Shown here piece by piece: positions 1 through 7,682 of a DNA stretch of 34,414 nucleotides (the stretch's first letter is position 1; the number at the start of each line of letters is the position of its first letter). Source of the stretch: JBKHJA01 sp046538375 (lineage in GTDB: Bacteria > Acidobacteriota > Aminicenantia > Aminicenantales > Aminicenantaceae); contig JBKHJA010000015.1 in NCBI GenBank assembly GCA_046538375.1, positions 1-34,414 of the forward strand. The letters are read 5' to 3'. Both the position numbers and the translations under genes were made by a program. The notes under the pieces were generated by a model. It worked only from the letters and a program-made list of their open reading frames with translations, had not been told where the DNA came from and did no database searches.

Positions 1-96
1 CCATGCCCGCTCAGTCCTCATAGGGGCTTCCTCACCCCCCATCCCTCACCCCTTAAAATCAGTATTTATAATCATCACGGTTTTGGGGGTGCTTCC
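1..96 (-). repeat. Left arm of a long inverted repeat (cut by window edge)
   Basis: This stretch is the reverse complement of 3837-3931 with, by eye, three substitutions and one extra C in a C-run. Similarity stops sharply after GCTTCC at 91-96. The outer side is cut by the window edge, so the repeat probably continues to the left. The right copy goes on into a palindromic MITE-like element, and this arm contains the matching start of that element (the CCCTCACCCCTTA part). The arm ends just before the promoter of the gene at 173. Confidence 0.9.
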
Positions 97-124
97 GTGG
101 ACATCCATCAGCACCTCTCATGTG

Positions 125-154
125 TTGAAATTTCCAAATTCACGATGTTATGAT
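125..154 (+). promoter_or_regulatory. Sigma70-like promoter for the GT-C gene
   Basis: A -35 box TTGAAA (125-130) and a -10 box TATGAT (149-154) are separated by 18 bp, and a TG one base before the -10 gives an extended -10. The predicted transcription start near 161 leaves only about 12 nt before the ATG at 173. That supports 173 over the upstream in-frame start at 83, which would lie inside the repeat and upstream of the promoter. No Shine-Dalgarno is visible in the short leader. Confidence 0.6.
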
Positions 155-172
155 ACTTGTCAACTACACATC

Positions 173-1807
173 ATGGATAAAAAATCTATTATTTTTGTGG
201 CTCTGGGATTCCTGTCATTAACGGCAGGGATGTTCCTGTTTCTAGATTTCCCTGTAGACGACAGCTTCATTCATCTCCAGTTTGCCAGACATTTGAGAGA
301 AGACGGGCATTTTTTCTACAATTACGGACATCCCGTTAACGCTGTGACCAGCCCTCTTTGGGTCCTCTTCATCAGCCTGGGGTCCTTTCTGCTTCAGCTG
401 AATAATTATTACTCTGCAGCCCAGATTTTGAACGCCCTTTTAATCCTGGCAGCAGCGTGCATGTTTCTCATCTTTTGTTTGAAAATCTTTACAAACAGAA
501 CAGCGGCGTGCGTGGTGTTCGTTATATTCTGCCTGCACCCCTGGATCCTGAGATGGTCCATAAACGGTGTGGAAGTTCCCCTCTCTGTGTTCTTGATATT
601 CTTAGGTCTAAACATTTATGCCGATATATATTTGCTATCAAAATCTTCCATCCTTAAAAATATAGCATGGGGATTGGTCATGGGGTTGAGTATTCTTGCC
701 CGCCCGGAGAATATGGTGTTAGTGGTGATTCTGTTTGTTGTGGTTTTATTCACCAGAAGTTACAAGCAAACTGGATTCGCTTCTTTTCTATCATCCATAG
801 GATCCTGCTTTTTTATTGTTTGTAGTTGGCTTATCTTCAGCTTTTACGAATTCGGGACCATCATGCCCACCAGTTTTCTCACCAAAACAAAAAGCACAGT
901 CAGCTTTACCCATTTTCTATCCTGGATCAAAACAAACGGCCCACTGCTTCTAGCAAGCCATCCGGTGGAATGGAGTGTGCTGCTGGGAAGTATAATTCTT
1001 TTCTTATTCACCAAAAATTTCTCCACATTAAAAGACCTTTTCAGGGGCCAAAAGGCTGCGGCCATGGTGTGGCTGCTGTTTCCTGGAATTGTGTTTATGT
1101 TTTACAACCTCAAAGGAGTCCTGATGTACTCCCGATATGTGGCCAATTTCAGCCCTGTGGTCATTTTGCTGGGTGGTTTTCTGGCTGAGAGAACCATCCA
1201 TGCTTTCATCAGATCAGAGAAAATGAGGAATTTCCTGTTGATGGCTTTCTTCACGGTGTATCTCGTTTACAGTATCAGCTTTATCCGTGTGGTTCTATTT
1301 CCCAAGAGCCTGGTGGCTGTAAACAGGCCGCGAAACAATGTTCTCTACTCCATCAGCAGGGATTTAGACAGAAAACAGGAGAAAGAAAATAAAATCAGAG
1401 TTGCTGTCACCGAGGCGGGCATCATAAAATATTTTGCCGCTAATCCCCAAAACCGCTTTTTGATAGATCTAACAGGGCTGGTTTCTCCTGAATATTACAG
1501 ATATTCCGGCGGAGGGAATACCACAGCTCTTTTAAACCAATCAAAACCAGACTACATTGTGCTGATGGAATGGCAGAAGAAAGCTTTTATAAGAGGTGGA
1601 CCCTGTATAAATCTGGGGAGACCAGACTTATCAAAGCTCAAAGGCAGAATAACCCATCTAAAATCATACGCTGTCATAAGGGATGATGAAAATCATTTAT
1701 CACTCAGACAAATGCCTTTTTTGGGCACAAATTATGAAACTTACAGGGTAGCCGCATTCAAAACACATTTTTATAGTCTCTATAAACTGCGGTGGGACAG
1801 GGAGTAA
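173..1807 (+). CDS. GT-C-type polytopic membrane glycosyltransferase-like protein
   Basis: The 544-residue protein has an N-terminal membrane helix followed at residues 29-30 by an acidic pair (VDDSFIHLQFARHL). This is where GT-C enzymes that use polyprenyl-phosphate sugars carry their first-loop acidic residues. Many hydrophobic segments follow to about residue 385, then a soluble, probably extracytoplasmic domain of about 150 residues. The family is inferred from architecture; the acceptor and sugar are unknown. The start at 173 is chosen because the promoter at 125-154 lies between it and the upstream in-frame start at 83. The gene stands alone on the plus strand, and its last 28 bp overlap the convergent gene ending at 1780. 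It lies between the two arms of the inverted repeat, so it may belong to a separate module from the main cluster. It could also be a non-catalytic membrane protein of the same fold. Confidence 0.7.
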   Translation: MDKKSIIFVALGFLSLTAGMFLFLDFPVDDSFIHLQFARHLREDGHFFYNYGHPVNAVTSPLWVLFISLGSFLLQLNNYYSAAQILNALLILAAACMFLIFCLKIFTNRTAACVVFVIFCLHPWILRWSINGVEVPLSVFLIFLGLNIYADIYLLSKSSILKNIAWGLVMGLSILARPENMVLVVILFVVVLFTRSYKQTGFASFLSSIGSCFFIVCSWLIFSFYEFGTIMPTSFLTKTKSTVSFTHFLSWIKTNGPLLLASHPVEWSVLLGSIILFLFTKNFSTLKDLFRGQKAAAMVWLLFPGIVFMFYNLKGVLMYSRYVANFSPVVILLGGFLAERTIHAFIRSEKMRNFLLMAFFTVYLVYSISFIRVVLFPKSLVAVNRPRNNVLYSISRDLDRKQEKENKIRVAVTEAGIIKYFAANPQNRFLIDLTGLVSPEYYRYSGGGNTTALLNQSKPDYIVLMEWQKKAFIRGGPCINLGRPDLSKLKGRITHLKSYAVIRDDENHLSLRQMPFLGTNYETYRVAAFKTHFYSLYKLRWDRE

Positions 1808-2616
1808 CTTTCGAGCCTCATCCTGATCTCAGAACGCTGAGGATGGATTTCCCATTTTTCCAGCTTTATATCTCTGGCGTTAAGAGTAATGATGGCTTTA
1901 ACTTCCTGCACGGCCCCTTCAGGATTTTCTTTTAGAAAAGTGGTGGTGATTTGTTTGTATTTTTGAACAGGTGGAACCGGACTCTCATCGCTTTTTTCCC
2001 CTGTCAATTTCTTTATCAAATCGTAAGCCAATCCCAGGGCACTGAAAACGGAAAAAGAATTGGTCACTTGATCTGTCCTGTGAACAGGATCATGAGGGCT
2101 GAATGAATCCGGCCAGGGAGGATTATCGATTTTCAACGAAATATCTCTGGGAGGCAGTTTTCTGCTGGAGTAGACCAGCTCATCTCCGATATACATGGAA
2201 AGTCTGTATTCAGGATTTTCGGTTTCTTTCTCAGGTCTCCGGATGATAGGATAAGTATTCCATTGAATATCAAGTTCTATCTCTTTTTTTAAAACCGCCT
2301 GCCCTTTCTTCAAATCCAGGTAATAAACATAGGATCCAGGCCGGCGAAACAGATCATCTGCCTGTATGCTGAGCATATTGAATCCCTTGTTAAAAAGGCC
2401 CCCTTTCAGGACTCCTTTTCTATCGGACAGCTTATAATAAGCATCCGTCTCCATTTCCACGGCTATCAATATCTTGGGAGGAGGGGTGGGAGAGTCGTAT
2501 ATTTCGCTTTTCACAAGACCTATCTCTGAAATCCACAGAAGTTCTCCCTCTCCGTAAACACCAAAGCTTGTGACGATGAGGAAAAAAAATAAAAAGGCAG
2601 CTCTTTTATCAATCAT
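1780..2616 (-). CDS. Secreted protein of unknown function
   Basis: I do not recognise this family. The protein of about 278 residues opens with a basic tip and a phenylalanine-rich hydrophobic stretch ending near FGVYG at residue 22, a convincing signal peptide with a likely cleavage site before EGELLW. The mature part is rich in beta-type sequence, with no cysteine pairs and no obvious lipobox. The ATG at 2616 overlaps the stop of the upstream TonB-like gene by 8 nt (ATGATTGA), so the two are probably translationally coupled; a TTG at 2631 is an alternative start. The pairing suggests a periplasmic or outer-membrane partner of the TonB-like protein. The 3' end overlaps the convergent gene by 28 bp. 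Expression and export are likely, the role is unknown. Confidence 0.75.
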   Translation of the reverse strand: MIDKRAAFLFFFLIVTSFGVYGEGELLWISEIGLVKSEIYDSPTPPPKILIAVEMETDAYYKLSDRKGVLKGGLFNKGFNMLSIQADDLFRRPGSYVYYLDLKKGQAVLKKEIELDIQWNTYPIIRRPEKETENPEYRLSMYIGDELVYSSRKLPPRDISLKIDNPPWPDSFSPHDPVHRTDQVTNSFSVFSALGLAYDLIKKLTGEKSDESPVPPVQKYKQITTTFLKENPEGAVQEVKAIITLNARDIKLEKWEIHPQRSEIRMRLESYSLSHRSL

Positions 2617-3562
2617 GGTAATGGAATTCAAAATAGACTTCCAGAGTGTTTAAAGGAAAATCATCAGGCAGGGCTGGAAAAGGAGAGCTCAACCTTAAAG
2701 CTTTTAAGGCAACCTCATCAAATGCCTGGATATTTGAAGAACTCACCACATTCAGCGCGGCCAGGTCTCCATTCTTTTTGACCTCTGCAGAAATTTCTAC
2801 CAGTCCCCTGATCCCCTCCCCTTCTTCGGGGGGGATAACCCAATTCTCCTGGACCCTGTTCACCACCGCTTCGGCCCACGGCTTGATACCATAGTCTTCA
2901 ACAAGAAAAGAAGAGGCTTCTGTTCGAGCTGAAACACCGCCTCTGGATCTTTTGGAAGAGGGGACAGCAGTTGGCCTGTGCGCCCCTGAGAGATGGGGAT
3001 AAAGATATCTCCAAAGATCTATATCTTTCCCTGCGGCTGCTCTTTTTATCTGTGTAAACATATCTTCTTTTTCCTGAGGCTCGGCCCATAAATTCAACTT
3101 GAAAGAAGAAGATAAATCTGATTCGGCCTCCGGCGGCAGGTCCAGATTAAACCCTGAGACAGACTCTGACCCAGGGGCTCCTTCAGTAACTTTACTGGTG
3201 ATGCTCCCGCCTCCAGCTTCAGAGGCAGTCCTACCGCTTTTTATCCCTGCAACTGTGGTTTGATCCCTGGTTATCTCTGTTCTCCGGCGGAATCTTCTTC
3301 TTAAGAAGAATTCCTCTCCCAGCTCCATACCTTCTAAATTTTTGATATGGGTATTTATATCTTCAGGAATGAATATTTCTTCAGGAGGAACAATAATCAA
3401 TTCTGTTATGTCCATCTTATCCGGATAAATCCTGTAATCCATCCGCCAATGGAAAACCAGGTACACAAGGGCTGCGTGAAATAAAAATGAAGCCAGTAGA
3501 CAGATTCCTTTGGCGGCTAACTCATGGCCATTTCTAAAAATCCACAAATCTCCTTCTCTCAA
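2609..3562 (-). CDS. TonB/TolA-like energy-transducer protein
   Basis: The protein has about 317 residues. A hydrophobic helix at roughly residues 18-38 (ICLLASFLFHAALVYLVF) anchors it with the N-terminus inside. A long charged, low-hydrophobicity linker follows. The last 90 residues fit a TonB C-terminal domain: AVVNRVQENWVIPPE, then GLVEISAEVKKNGDLAALNVVSS, an FDEVALKAL helix and a final strand. TonB proteins pass proton-motive energy to outer-membrane receptors; TolA and GltG-type proteins share the domain. The linker is not proline-rich as in classical TonB, and no ExbB/ExbD gene is in the window, so a TolA-like or structural role is equally possible. There is no in-frame ATG before the helix: a stop codon lies just upstream and the first start is TTG at 3562. 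An AGAAGGAGA motif lies just inside, before another TTG at 3547, so the true start is uncertain. Confidence 0.75.
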   Translation of the reverse strand: MREGDLWIFRNGHELAAKGICLLASFLFHAALVYLVFHWRMDYRIYPDKMDITELIIVPPEEIFIPEDINTHIKNLEGMELGEEFFLRRRFRRRTEITRDQTTVAGIKSGRTASEAGGGSITSKVTEGAPGSESVSGFNLDLPPEAESDLSSSFKLNLWAEPQEKEDMFTQIKRAAAGKDIDLWRYLYPHLSGAHRPTAVPSSKRSRGGVSARTEASSFLVEDYGIKPWAEAVVNRVQENWVIPPEEGEGIRGLVEISAEVKKNGDLAALNVVSSSNIQAFDEVALKALRLSSPFPALPDDFPLNTLEVYFEFHYHD

Positions 3563-3836
3563 ATTTTAACATTCTTTCCCTTTACATTAAATGCGCTGGG
3601 ATGGAAAAAGTTACACCACCGGGATCCTTTTTTCTTAATACTCTGATAAGTGTCTATATCATTCATCATCCCTCCCCATTCTCCAGGCCAAGGATTGTGA
3701 CCGCAGCTTCTGGGGATACTATCGTTGACTAAAAGCTTTCATAATGGTTCGGAAGCGAGGACGGATGGGGAAGTGCCGTCGAAGTACCCATACTCACCAC
3801 AAAAAAAAGATTCAGTCTCGTCAGGCAATCTGCTTG
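3563..3836. other. Intergenic stretch upstream of the TonB-like gene
   Basis: This is the non-repeat half of a gap of about 560 bp between divergent genes. It must hold the promoter for the minus-strand TonB-like gene, but no convincing -35/-10 pair was found. A TGTTAAAAT sequence next to the TTG start resembles an extended -10 but sits too close to the start for a normal leader. No ORF, tRNA or terminator is evident. Confidence 0.4.
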
Positions 3837-3931
3837 GGAAGCATCCCCAAAACCGTGATGATTATGAATACTGATTGTAAGGGGTGAGGGATGGGGGTGA
3901 GGAAGCCCCTATGAGGACTGAGCGGGCATGG
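3837..3931 (+). repeat. Right arm of the long inverted repeat
   Basis: This arm is about 95% identical by eye to the reverse complement of 1-96. The two arms enclose about 3.7 kb holding the GT-C gene, the secreted protein and the TonB-like gene. Its first 41 bases lie outside the palindromic element that starts at 3878, so the duplicated unit is larger than that element alone. Homologous recombination between such arms could invert the enclosed segment. Confidence 0.9.
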
Positions 3932-4029
3932 TTCCTCTCCGAAGGAGAGGAGAGCGAAGTCCGAATGGGAGCTAATTTTCCTCGCTGGGGAAAATAAGCG
4001 TGCTGACGACCCCCCTCCCTCACCCCCTA
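3878..4029. mobile_element. MITE-like palindromic element, about 150 bp, non-coding
   Basis: The ends form a terminal inverted repeat: the 21 bases at 3878-3898 (TAAGGGGTGAGGGA...) match the reverse complement of 4009-4029 (TAGGGGGTGAGGGA...) at 19 of 21 positions. Inside are two perfect 7-bp hairpins: CCTCTCC/GGAGAGG (3934-3950, 3-base loop) and ATTTTCC/GGAAAAT (3975-3995, 7-base loop). There is no transposase and the internal reading frames look meaningless. A partial second copy lies at the left end of the window in the opposite orientation, as expected for a dispersed family. It could instead be a structured intergenic repeat of REP/BIME type. Confidence 0.6.
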
Positions 4030-4057
4030 TCACGGAAACAGAGATGCTTACATCTGC

Positions 4058-4087
4058 TTGACAGTTTTACCTGGAGAAAGTTATAAG
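4058..4087 (+). promoter_or_regulatory. Strong sigma70-like promoter for the DPM1-type gene
   Basis: A perfect -35 box TTGACA (4058-4063) and a -10 box TATAAG (4082-4087) are 18 bp apart. The predicted start near 4094 gives a leader of about 34 nt to the ATG at 4128. It lies 29 bp beyond the end of the palindromic element, so it seems to belong to the gene rather than to the element. Confidence 0.7.
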
Positions 4088-4127
4088 AACCATGAAAGGA
4101 AGCACAAAACTTTTTTGAAAAGCGCAA

Positions 4128-4826
4128 ATGGCTGAAAATTTCTCGCTTGTTATCCCCACTTACAATGAAAAAGAGAATATCGGTCTCCTGCTGGATAGAG
4201 TGAGAGACGTTTTGGGTTGGGGTGGAGGAGTGGAGATCATTGTGGTGGACGATGATTCCCCTGATTTTACCTGGAGGATCGTCCAATCCTACTCGCAAAA
4301 AGACAGAAGGATAAAAATCATCCGCCGGATAAACCAAAAAGGACTGAGCCAGGCGGTTATGGAAGGCTTCAAAAGAGCCAGAGGTCAAATCTTAGGGGTG
4401 ATGGATGCTGATCTATCTCACGATCATCGAATTCTCCCAGAAATGATCGCTGCTGTCCAGGATGAAGGCTGTGATCTGGTGGTGGGGTCCAGGCGAATTC
4501 CTGGAGGCGGGGCAGACAAGTGGCCCTGGTTTAGAAAAATATCCAGTGATGTGGCTACTCTGATCGCCAAATGCCTTTTGGATATAAAGCTTAGCGACCC
4601 CATGAGCGGATATTTCCTGTTAAAGAGAGAATTGTTCATAAGAGCCAAAAATAAAATAAATCCCCGGGGCTACAAGATACTGCTGGAAATCTATATCCGC
4701 TCCAAGCCCCAGAGAATCAAGGAGATCCCGTTTGTTTTCAAGGACCGGAATCAGGGCTATTCCAAAGCCAGCTTCAGAGTGCTGCTGGAATATCTTCATA
4801 TGCTTTATCTTCTCCGCTTCAAATAG
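4128..4826 (+). CDS. Polyprenol-phosphate sugar synthase, DPM1-type GT2
   Basis: This 232-residue protein is a compact GT2 enzyme without C-terminal membrane helices, the size of the soluble DPM1/Ppm1 catalytic domain. The GT-A fold is shown by SLVIPTYNEKENI (6-18), DDDSPD (41-46) and the metal-binding DADLSHD (93-99). DLVVGSRRIPGG and DPMSGYFLLKRELF are typical of dolichol-phosphate mannosyltransferases. Members move mannose (or another hexose) from a nucleotide sugar to polyprenyl phosphate at the inner membrane, making the donor for GT-C enzymes such as those in this window. The gene has its own promoter (4058-4087) and a strong terminator, so it is a single-gene transcript. The sugar could be mannose, glucose or galactose; the family call is much safer than the substrate. 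Confidence 0.88.
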   Translation: MAENFSLVIPTYNEKENIGLLLDRVRDVLGWGGGVEIIVVDDDSPDFTWRIVQSYSQKDRRIKIIRRINQKGLSQAVMEGFKRARGQILGVMDADLSHDHRILPEMIAAVQDEGCDLVVGSRRIPGGGADKWPWFRKISSDVATLIAKCLLDIKLSDPMSGYFLLKRELFIRAKNKINPRGYKILLEIYIRSKPQRIKEIPFVFKDRNQGYSKASFRVLLEYLHMLYLLRFK

Positions 4827-4846
4827 GATCAGAACTCCCATACAAA

Positions 4847-4887
4847 AAAGGCCCGTTATCCTTCATCAAAAAGGATAACGGGCCTTT
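4847..4887. terminator. Strong hairpin terminator, possibly bidirectional
   Basis: A perfect 17-bp stem (AAAGGCCCGTTATCCTT at 4847-4863 with its complement at 4871-4887) encloses a 7-base loop. The stem ends in A/T runs on both sides, so it may work on both strands. It lies 20 bp after the DPM1-type stop codon, and also about 40 bp beyond the end of the minus-strand relic frame that stops at 4928. Confidence 0.85.
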
Positions 4888-4927
4888 AGAAAAGAAAGTG
4901 CTAAGGGCTCAGAACTGTGTTAAGCCA

Positions 4928-5100
4928 TCAGAAAATATCTTTTGGGTTGTCTCCAGAGGTGATTTTATATATCATCATGTCCTGGATGGAATTTCCGGGA
5001 AAGCTGGAGAAAGGAATCACCACCGCTTGAACCTCCATGAATTCCTGGAAAGGAGAGATGACGGGTCCCTTTGTCCCTGGCGAAACGCTTGATTCAAAAG
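4928..5100 (-). pseudogene. Possible 3' remnant of a lost minus-strand gene
   Basis: On the minus strand a frame with protein-like composition (PFQEFMEVQAVVIPFSSF, then IQDMMIYKITSGDNPKDIF) ends in a stop at 4928, followed about 40 bp later by the terminator at 4847-4887. Upstream it runs into the antisense of the galE start, so no complete gene is present. The layout of coding-like tail, stop and terminator suggests the end of a gene whose body was lost before galE arrived. I do not recognise the family. It may be chance; there is no convincing start. Confidence 0.25.
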
Positions 5101-5110
5101 GAAAAGAGAA

Positions 5111-6079
5111 ATGATTCTTATAGCTGGAGGAGCCGGTTATATCGGCTCTCACGCCAATAAACTTTTAAACCAAAAAGGATATCAAACTGTGGTCTTGGAT
5201 AACCTGGCCACCGGCCACAGGGAATTTGTGAAATGGGGAGAATTCTTTTTAGGCGATTTAGCGGATAAAGAAAAGATGAGAAGGTGCTTCAAAAAATATC
5301 CCGTTGAGGCGGTCATGCACTTCAGCGCCTTTGCCTATGTGGGCGAATCTGTCCTTCATCCGGATAAATATTATAAGAATAACGTGATAAACACCCTGAA
5401 TCTTCTGGAGGTGATGCGGGAATTCAAGGTTCCCTATTTCATCTTTTCTTCTTCCTGTGCTGTATATGGAGAACCCCAAAAGCTTCCTCTGAGTGAAGAT
5501 CATCCCCGAAAACCTGTCAACCCTTACGGCCGGACCAAGTTCATGGTGGAAGAAATTTTAAAAGATTATGACCGTGCCTATGGAATGAAACATATAAATT
5601 TACGCTATTTCAACGCTGCTGGAGCTGATCCGGATGGTGACATAGGTGAATCCCATGATCCAGAAACCCATCTGATTCCTCTGGCTCTTCAGGCAGCCTC
5701 CGGCATCCATCCGGATATAAAATTGTTCGGCACAGACTATCCCACCAAGGATGGCACCTGCATCCGGGATTTTATCCATGTCACGGATCTGGCCGATGCC
5801 CACATCAAAGCCCTGGAGCATTTGAGGTCAACACAGAGAAGCGGTTCTTTCAATCTGGGGAACGGGAAAGGATATTCTGTAAGCGAAGTGTTGAATATGG
5901 CTGGAGAGGTGAGCGGAAAAAAGATAAAAATCGTGGAAACAGAAAGACGCCCCGGTGACCCCCCTGAACTGGTAAGCGACAATCAAAAAGCCGCCAGGGT
6001 GCTGGGGTGGCAGCCCCGGTATCCAGATTTAAGAGTCATCATGGAGACAGCCTGGAAATGGCATTCCCGCCAGTTTTAA
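5111..6079 (+). CDS. galE: UDP-glucose 4-epimerase
   Basis: This 322-residue protein is an extended short-chain dehydrogenase of normal GalE length. It has the NAD-binding GGAGYIGSH at residues 6-14, the catalytic pair Y139 and K143 in NPYGRTK, the SSSCAVYG strand before it, and the GalE signatures LRYFNAAGADPDG and TRDFIHV-like CIRDFIHVTDLADAH. It interconverts UDP-glucose and UDP-galactose (some members also the N-acetyl forms) in the cytoplasm, supplying sugars for the glycosyltransferases around it. The start is the ATG preceded by AAAGGAAAAGAGA, a weak Shine-Dalgarno. It is upstream of, and convergent with, the long minus-strand cluster. No clear promoter was found in the 220 bp upstream. 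Confidence 0.93.
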   Translation: MILIAGGAGYIGSHANKLLNQKGYQTVVLDNLATGHREFVKWGEFFLGDLADKEKMRRCFKKYPVEAVMHFSAFAYVGESVLHPDKYYKNNVINTLNLLEVMREFKVPYFIFSSSCAVYGEPQKLPLSEDHPRKPVNPYGRTKFMVEEILKDYDRAYGMKHINLRYFNAAGADPDGDIGESHDPETHLIPLALQAASGIHPDIKLFGTDYPTKDGTCIRDFIHVTDLADAHIKALEHLRSTQRSGSFNLGNGKGYSVSEVLNMAGEVSGKKIKIVETERRPGDPPELVSDNQKAARVLGWQPRYPDLRVIMETAWKWHSRQF

Positions 6080-6092
6080 AACAGATGAGTGT

Positions 6093-6116
6093 GGAAGGCC
6101 CGTTCTTCCTTTCTCC
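6093..6116. terminator. Weak hairpin between convergent genes
   Basis: GGAAG (6093-6097) and CTTCC (6105-6109) can pair around a 7-base loop, followed by T-rich sequence. It sits in the 45-bp gap between the ends of galE and the minus-strand cluster. The stem is only 5 bp, so this is a weak candidate. Confidence 0.3.
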
Positions 6117-6124
6117 CTTTACCA

Positions 6125-7681
6125 TCAGTCATGAGTTAGCTTCCATACCCTGAATTCAGGATATCTGTCTTCCCATTCCTTAAATCTTTGGTACCCGTGT
6201 TTCTTCAGGTTCACTCCCAATTCATTCAAGGTTGGCGTTTCAGGGTACTGGAACCTCTTCCTGGCTTCAATGACAAAACAGGGCCGCTCTTTTTCAAACA
6301 CTATGGACAGGTCTTCCCTAAACCGGGGCAGGTAAGCAAACCAGGGAAGAGCATAATAAAATGTTCCGGCGGGCAGGCGGTCCGCTTCCAGATAGATACG
6401 GCTTCCCAGCCATCCCCATACAAAAATTCTGTCCTGTCTGTCTGTCTTCTGGTTCAAACGGCGGCCTATCCGGGGCATATGATGGATGTACTTCCAATAG
6501 CTTTCATCATACCATGAAGGAGCATTATAGGAACGAAGGGGCCAGTGAGCGGAAAAACCAGGTATGATTCTGTCTGCCAGGAGAGGAGGGAAAAAAAGTC
6601 CTATGTCCAAAAAAACGACCACTGCCCAGGCTGAAAGCATGGCTCTGGCCACATTCGACCTTTGGTTCTCTCTTCTCTTATCTTCCCTCATCAAGAGGAT
6701 GTTAAAGGATAAAACCAGGCAGATCACCAGAAACGGAAGGGAGGGGGCCACATGGAATCTTTCCCATCGAGGATAAACAGCCAGAGAAGCACCCAATCCC
6801 ATGTAGAAAGCCAGCCGGAATTCCCAGGATATCCTTTTTCTCCTGTTCCTGGAAATCACGCACAGGGCTAGGAGGACCATTAAGGGAGACACCGCCACCA
6901 AAAGGCGGAGGAGATCGCTGACAGGAGGTGGTTTCAGAGCCCATTTCAGATAGGAACCGGACAGGTTGTATTTGATGATCCAGTAATAAGCATCAGCCAG
7001 TTGGCCCCGGAAAGCATACCAAGTGGCGGTGATAAGGACAGGAACCAGGAATCCAGCGGAAAAAAAAAGACTACCCCTCAGCCGGGACCGGAAAGGCTTT
7101 TCTCTGGCCAGCAGCATGAGAAAAACAACCGCCGCCACTATGGCTCCGTTCTGTTTTATCAAAAAAGACAGGCCCATGATGATCCCAGCCAGGGCCAACC
7201 ACAGCGGAGTTTTTCTTTTTAAGATCAGGACAAAGACGAATATATAAAAAAACGAAAGAAAAGTATCAAACCAGAAATCTCTCCCTCCGTAAAAAGGCCA
7301 GAGTATGATAAAAAGCAATACAGAAAATAAAGCTGCTTTTTTACCTGCCAGTCGATGTGCGGCCCGGATAGTCAGGAAGGCCGCCGCAGCGGAGACCAGC
7401 ACCAAAAGAATTTTTCGGACCATGACTTCTGTTCCCACCAGCTTGTAGAGTAAACCTAAGAATTGAGTAAGGAGAGGAGTATGATGGGTCCCTATATCTG
7501 TATAGAGCTTCAATCCCCGCATCAGGAAAAAGGGCTCCACCACCAATTCCTGCCAGTCCACGAAATAGCCCGAGGTGTAGAGAAGAATCATGTAGAATAT
7601 GAAAAAAAGATAAACCGCAGTAACAGATATATCCCATCCATCAACGGAAGATCCCGTAGACTTGGTTTTTTTCTTCACCAC
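6125..7681 (-). CDS. GT-C-type membrane glycosyltransferase (GT39/ArnT-like)
   Basis: The 518-residue protein has one N-terminal helix (about 20-38), then a loop with acidic residues D42 and E45 (VDWQELVVEP) and the sequence THHTPLL at 65-71. Repeated hydrophobic helices follow to about residue 360, then a soluble C-terminal domain with a WGWLGSRIY stretch. This is the plan of GT39/GT83 enzymes that move a sugar from polyprenyl phosphate to protein, lipid or glycan on the outer face of the inner membrane. The start is GTG with a second GTG right after it, one base beyond the stop of the upstream GT2. That direct pairing suggests the GT2 makes its lipid-linked donor. It is the last gene of the long minus-strand cluster. 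Acceptor and sugar cannot be read from sequence. Confidence 0.78.
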   Translation of the reverse strand: MVKKKTKSTGSSVDGWDISVTAVYLFFIFYMILLYTSGYFVDWQELVVEPFFLMRGLKLYTDIGTHHTPLLTQFLGLLYKLVGTEVMVRKILLVLVSAAAAFLTIRAAHRLAGKKAALFSVLLFIILWPFYGGRDFWFDTFLSFFYIFVFVLILKRKTPLWLALAGIIMGLSFLIKQNGAIVAAVVFLMLLAREKPFRSRLRGSLFFSAGFLVPVLITATWYAFRGQLADAYYWIIKYNLSGSYLKWALKPPPVSDLLRLLVAVSPLMVLLALCVISRNRRKRISWEFRLAFYMGLGASLAVYPRWERFHVAPSLPFLVICLVLSFNILLMREDKRRENQRSNVARAMLSAWAVVVFLDIGLFFPPLLADRIIPGFSAHWPLRSYNAPSWYDESYWKYIHHMPRIGRRLNQKTDRQDRIFVWGWLGSRIYLEADRLPAGTFYYALPWFAYLPRFREDLSIVFEKERPCFVIEARKRFQYPETPTLNELGVNLKKHGYQRFKEWEDRYPEFRVWKLTHD

Positions 7682-7682
7682 A

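Noticed and set aside
83..172. N-terminal extension of the first gene to an earlier start
   Set aside because: It begins inside the inverted repeat, reads as low-quality protein and lies upstream of a good promoter whose transcript starts near 161.
3821..4033. 70-codon minus-strand frame across the repeat
   Set aside because: It is wholly made of the palindromic element and its flank; composition is not protein-like and it has no ribosome site.
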